Shown here in pieces: positions 61,915-64,000 of a stretch of 64,000 nucleotides of DNA. Both the position numbers and the translations under genes were made by a program. The DNA comes from Bacillus sp. 2B10 (lineage in GTDB: Bacteria; Pseudomonadota; Alphaproteobacteria; Sphingomonadales; Sphingomonadaceae). The notes beneath the pieces were generated by a model. That model was not told the origin of the DNA. It saw only the letters and a program-made list of their open reading frames with translations, and made no database searches. Position 1 is the stretch's first letter, and each line of letters begins with the position of its first letter. The stretch covers positions 1-64,000 of the forward strand of contig RPSH01000015.1 in NCBI GenBank assembly GCA_003946805.1, written 5' to 3'.

Positions 61915-62966
61915 GCCGCCAGTTCCATCAGCCGCCGGCACGCCGCCTCCGACGATTGGGGGCCGTGGGTCGCGACCGCGTGATCCCGCGCGGCCGTGCC
62001 CATCGCCGCAAGCGCCGCCGGATCGCCGAGCAGCGCGTCGACCTTCGCCCGGTAATCGGCGTCGCGCACCAGCAGGCCGCAGTCGGGCGGGATCACGTCC
62101 GGCCCGATCCGGTCGTCGAATGCCGCCACGGGCAGGCCGCACGCCATCGCCTCGGGGATCGCCCGCGGGAAATAGTCGCGCCGCCCGGCGTGGAAGAACA
62201 GCCGCGCCTGCGCCAGCATCGCCGGCATCTGTGCGTTGGGGACATGCCCCAGCCATTCGACCTGCGGAAAGCGATGGCGCAGCGCCGCCGCCTGCGGCCC
62301 GTCGCCGATCACCGCCACCCGGTGCGTCTCGCCGAGTGCGGCGATCTCGTCGAATTTCTTGTACGGCGTCAGCCGGCTGGTCGCGATCACGTCGAACCGC
62401 TTGTCCGCCTCGATCGGCGCAAACCGGGCGGTATCGATCGTCTTGGGCAGCCGCTGCATCCGCGCGTCCGGCACCGCGCGCCGCCATAGGCGCCAGCCCG
62501 GCTGCGTCAGCTTCGCTTCCTGCACCGCCGATTCGGGGAAGACGAACGCCGCGCGCGGCACGATCCGGCTCCACCAGTCGCCGCCGATGACGACCGCGAA
62601 GCGCCGCCGGTCGGGCCGCAACACCCGGTCGTACAGGTCGAACCCCGCGCCGCCATTGCTGCCGATCAGCACGAACAGCGTCGCCGGATCGGCCTTCGCC
62701 GCGACGATCATCGCATCGCTCTTCTGGTCGCGGGTCTTCGCCTGCGGGTTGGACGGGGCGAACAGCCGGATGGGGTAGGGGGCGATGCCGGGCAGCGCCG
62801 ACACCGTATCGAGCGGTTCGCGCGCCAGCCCCCACAGCTCGACCTCGACGCCCAGTTCGGCAAGGATGCCGGGCATCCGCCGGTCGCGATTGTCCCAGCG
62901 AAGCCATTCGCCGACATCGGCGATCCCGTGATGGGTGGGGTAGGTGAGGACGAAGACGATCCGCAT
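61911..62966 (-). CDS. Glycosyltransferase family 4-like protein
   Basis: A 351-residue GT-B protein. MRIVFVLTYPTHHGIADVGEWLRWDNRDRRMPGILAEL gives the N-terminal domain, FDVIATSRLTPYKKFDEIAALGE the start of the C-terminal domain, and FFHAGRRDYFPRAIPEAMACGLPVAAFDD the sugar-nucleotide site with its Glu. The start at 62966 is chosen since homology begins there; a longer frame runs into the neighbour's promoter. Confidence 0.84.
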   Translation of the reverse strand: MRIVFVLTYPTHHGIADVGEWLRWDNRDRRMPGILAELGVEVELWGLAREPLDTVSALPGIAPYPIRLFAPSNPQAKTRDQKSDAMIVAAKADPATLFVLIGSNGGAGFDLYDRVLRPDRRRFAVVIGGDWWSRIVPRAAFVFPESAVQEAKLTQPGWRLWRRAVPDARMQRLPKTIDTARFAPIEADKRFDVIATSRLTPYKKFDEIAALGETHRVAVIGDGPQAAALRHRFPQVEWLGHVPNAQMPAMLAQARLFFHAGRRDYFPRAIPEAMACGLPVAAFDDRIGPDVIPPDCGLLVRDADYRAKVDALLGDPAALAAMGTAARDHAVATHGPQSSEAACRRLMELAA

Positions 62967-63078
62967 CCCCGCCGGGCTACCAGCGCAGACGCCTGCACGC
63001 CACCCGATTGTCGATGCGTCCGCTGGCACCGCGAAAGGCGTCTCGACGCCTTTCCAAACGCGCTCTAAGGCGCAGGCA

Positions 63079-63855
63079 ATGAACTGGTCCGACGACGGCG
63101 CGCGGGTAAGCTGCGTGATGGTGACCGCGAACCGTGCCGCGCTGGCGCGGCGCGCGGTCGACTGTTTCCTGCGGCAACGCTGGGGCAACCGCGAACTGGT
63201 CGTCGTCGACGATGGCGAGCAGGATTATACGCCGCTATTCGCCGCGATCCCGTCCGATCGCCTGATCTACGATCGCGTCGCCAAGACGTCCGAAACGACG
63301 CTGGGCCGTTTGCGCAACCGCACGCTCGACCTCGCCCGCGGCACGATCGTCGCGCAGTGGGACGACGACGACTGGTATCATCCCGACCGGCTGGCGCGGC
63401 AGGTGGGGGTGCTGGAGGCGGGCAGCGACGCCTGCGTCCTGCGCGGCACGCTGATGCACCTCGACGCGCCCGACTGGTTCGACCACCCCTATGTCGGCAC
63501 GCTGGAGCCGGGCGTGCCGGGCAGCATCGTCCACCGAGCCGATCCCGCGGCGCGCTATCCCGAGAAGCGCCGTGGCGAGGATACCGACTTCCTCGCCCAC
63601 TGGCCGATAGGGCGAATCGGCGTGCTTGACGCGCCCGGCCTGTTCGTCCGCGCCTTCCACGGCGGCAACACGTGGGAGCGGACCCATTTCGAGCGCCGGG
63701 TGCGCAACACGCCCGCCGCCGCGGTCGAATATGCGCTGCGGCGGTTCCTGCCCGGCGGGGTGTGGCGTCACTCGCGCTTCCGCCTCGATGCCGCGACCCG
63801 CGCCGCGTTCGACGCCTTCGTCGCCGATTCGCGCGCGGCCGGGGTATTCGCTTGA
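63079..63855 (+). CDS. Glycosyltransferase family 2-like protein
   Basis: A 258-residue GT-A protein: RVSCVMVTANRAALARRAVDCFLRQRWGNRELVVVDDG and a metal-binding DDDDW box (AQWDDDDWYHPDRLARQ) near 98-106. ATG at 63079 follows AAGG. It is divergent from the two glycosyltransferases on the other strand, with about 110 bases between starts. Overlaps the next gene by TTGA. Confidence 0.85.
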   Translation: MNWSDDGARVSCVMVTANRAALARRAVDCFLRQRWGNRELVVVDDGEQDYTPLFAAIPSDRLIYDRVAKTSETTLGRLRNRTLDLARGTIVAQWDDDDWYHPDRLARQVGVLEAGSDACVLRGTLMHLDAPDWFDHPYVGTLEPGVPGSIVHRADPAARYPEKRRGEDTDFLAHWPIGRIGVLDAPGLFVRAFHGGNTWERTHFERRVRNTPAAAVEYALRRFLPGGVWRHSRFRLDAATRAAFDAFVADSRAAGVFA

Positions 63856-64000
63856 CGCTGGCCGACCGCGCGCAGCGGCTGCACGACTGGTCGCAGACGC
63901 CCGCCGCGGCGCGGATGGGCAAGGTGTTGCGCGCGCTGTTCTTCGTCGGCGTGCTGCTGTGGCTGGTGCTGAAGGTCCGCGCGATCGGGTGGGGCAACGT
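63852..64000 (+). CDS. Partial membrane protein, N-terminus only
   Basis: The frame begins at TTG 63852 overlapping the previous stop (TTGA) and is cut by the window end after 49 residues (TLADRAQRLHDWSQTPAAARMGKVLRALFFVGVLLWLVLKVRAIGW). One transmembrane helix is visible at about 27-42. It resembles the start of a lysylphosphatidylglycerol synthase/flippase-like membrane protein, but this is only a suggestion. Confidence 0.6.
   Translation, partial: MTLADRAQRLHDWSQTPAAARMGKVLRALFFVGVLLWLVLKVRAIGWGN

Overview
The window is GC-rich chromosomal DNA of an alphaproteobacterium, most probably a sphingomonad (Sphingomonas or a close relative). This rests on the gene content: an SWFGD/DUF2171 protein, a CcrM-type GANTC methylase with a RAMA domain, EpsC-type serine acetyltransferase, many TonB/lipoprotein hypotheticals, and the density of small palindromic repeats. 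There is no rRNA, plasmid or phage gene, transposase, integrase or CRISPR array. It reads as core chromosome in which repeats, not islands, are the mobile component. Assignment to genus is inference, since no marker gene was compared.

Layout. 1-12 kb: epsC, a small lipoprotein, tRNA-Ala(CGC), the SWFGD protein, a CurA-like reductase, a tightly overlapping ypfJ-greB-yaiI unit, a DUF3734 patatin with 3-hydroxybutyrate dehydrogenase, and a Dcp-type peptidase. 12-17 kb: the branched-chain 2-oxoacid dehydrogenase genes bkdA-bkdB-bkdC (E1 alpha, E1 beta, E2; no E3), where a palindromic element sits in frame inside the E2 linker. 17-29 kb: a DUF885 protein, a family-5-type uracil-DNA glycosylase, folK, tRNA-Lys(TTT), a PAP2 phosphatase, lepB-rnc, a repeat-flanked GIY-YIG nuclease, pgi-gor, a dicarboxylate symporter, and glmM with DUF1272. 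29-34 kb: a ThiD-VOC fusion, rnhB, and ccrM-folP preceded by nine GANTC sites in 138 bp. 34-39 kb: a large secreted protein of unknown function, convergent with a three-gene TadE/TadG-like unit whose first protein carries a long beta-helix-like region. 39-46 kb: tRNA-Pro(GGG), yajC-secD-secF-Mth938, a GT4 glycosyltransferase, OsmC, a glycine-zipper protein and thpR. 46-53 kb: a Bax-inhibitor-1 protein, hypotheticals, a GNAT remnant, and an iron module (TonB siderophore receptor; a CxC protein plus ferredoxin-NADP reductase) with two Fur-box-like sites. 53-64 kb: a chemoreceptor, an ArsC/Spx-like protein, panB, yfgM-bamB-der-tusA, and a glycosyltransferase cluster that runs off the window end.

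Working together: secD/secF/yajC, lepB, yfgM, bamB and der serve protein export, envelope assembly and ribosome biogenesis. folK and folP serve folate synthesis; folP is translationally coupled to ccrM. The iron genes look co-regulated by a Fur-type repressor. Coupling by one- to four-base start/stop overlaps is very common.

The points most worth a second look are the palindromic element inside bkdC, the GANTC cluster before ccrM, the Fur-linked CxC protein with a reductase, the GIY-YIG nuclease bracketed by repeats, and the TadG-like beta-helix protein.
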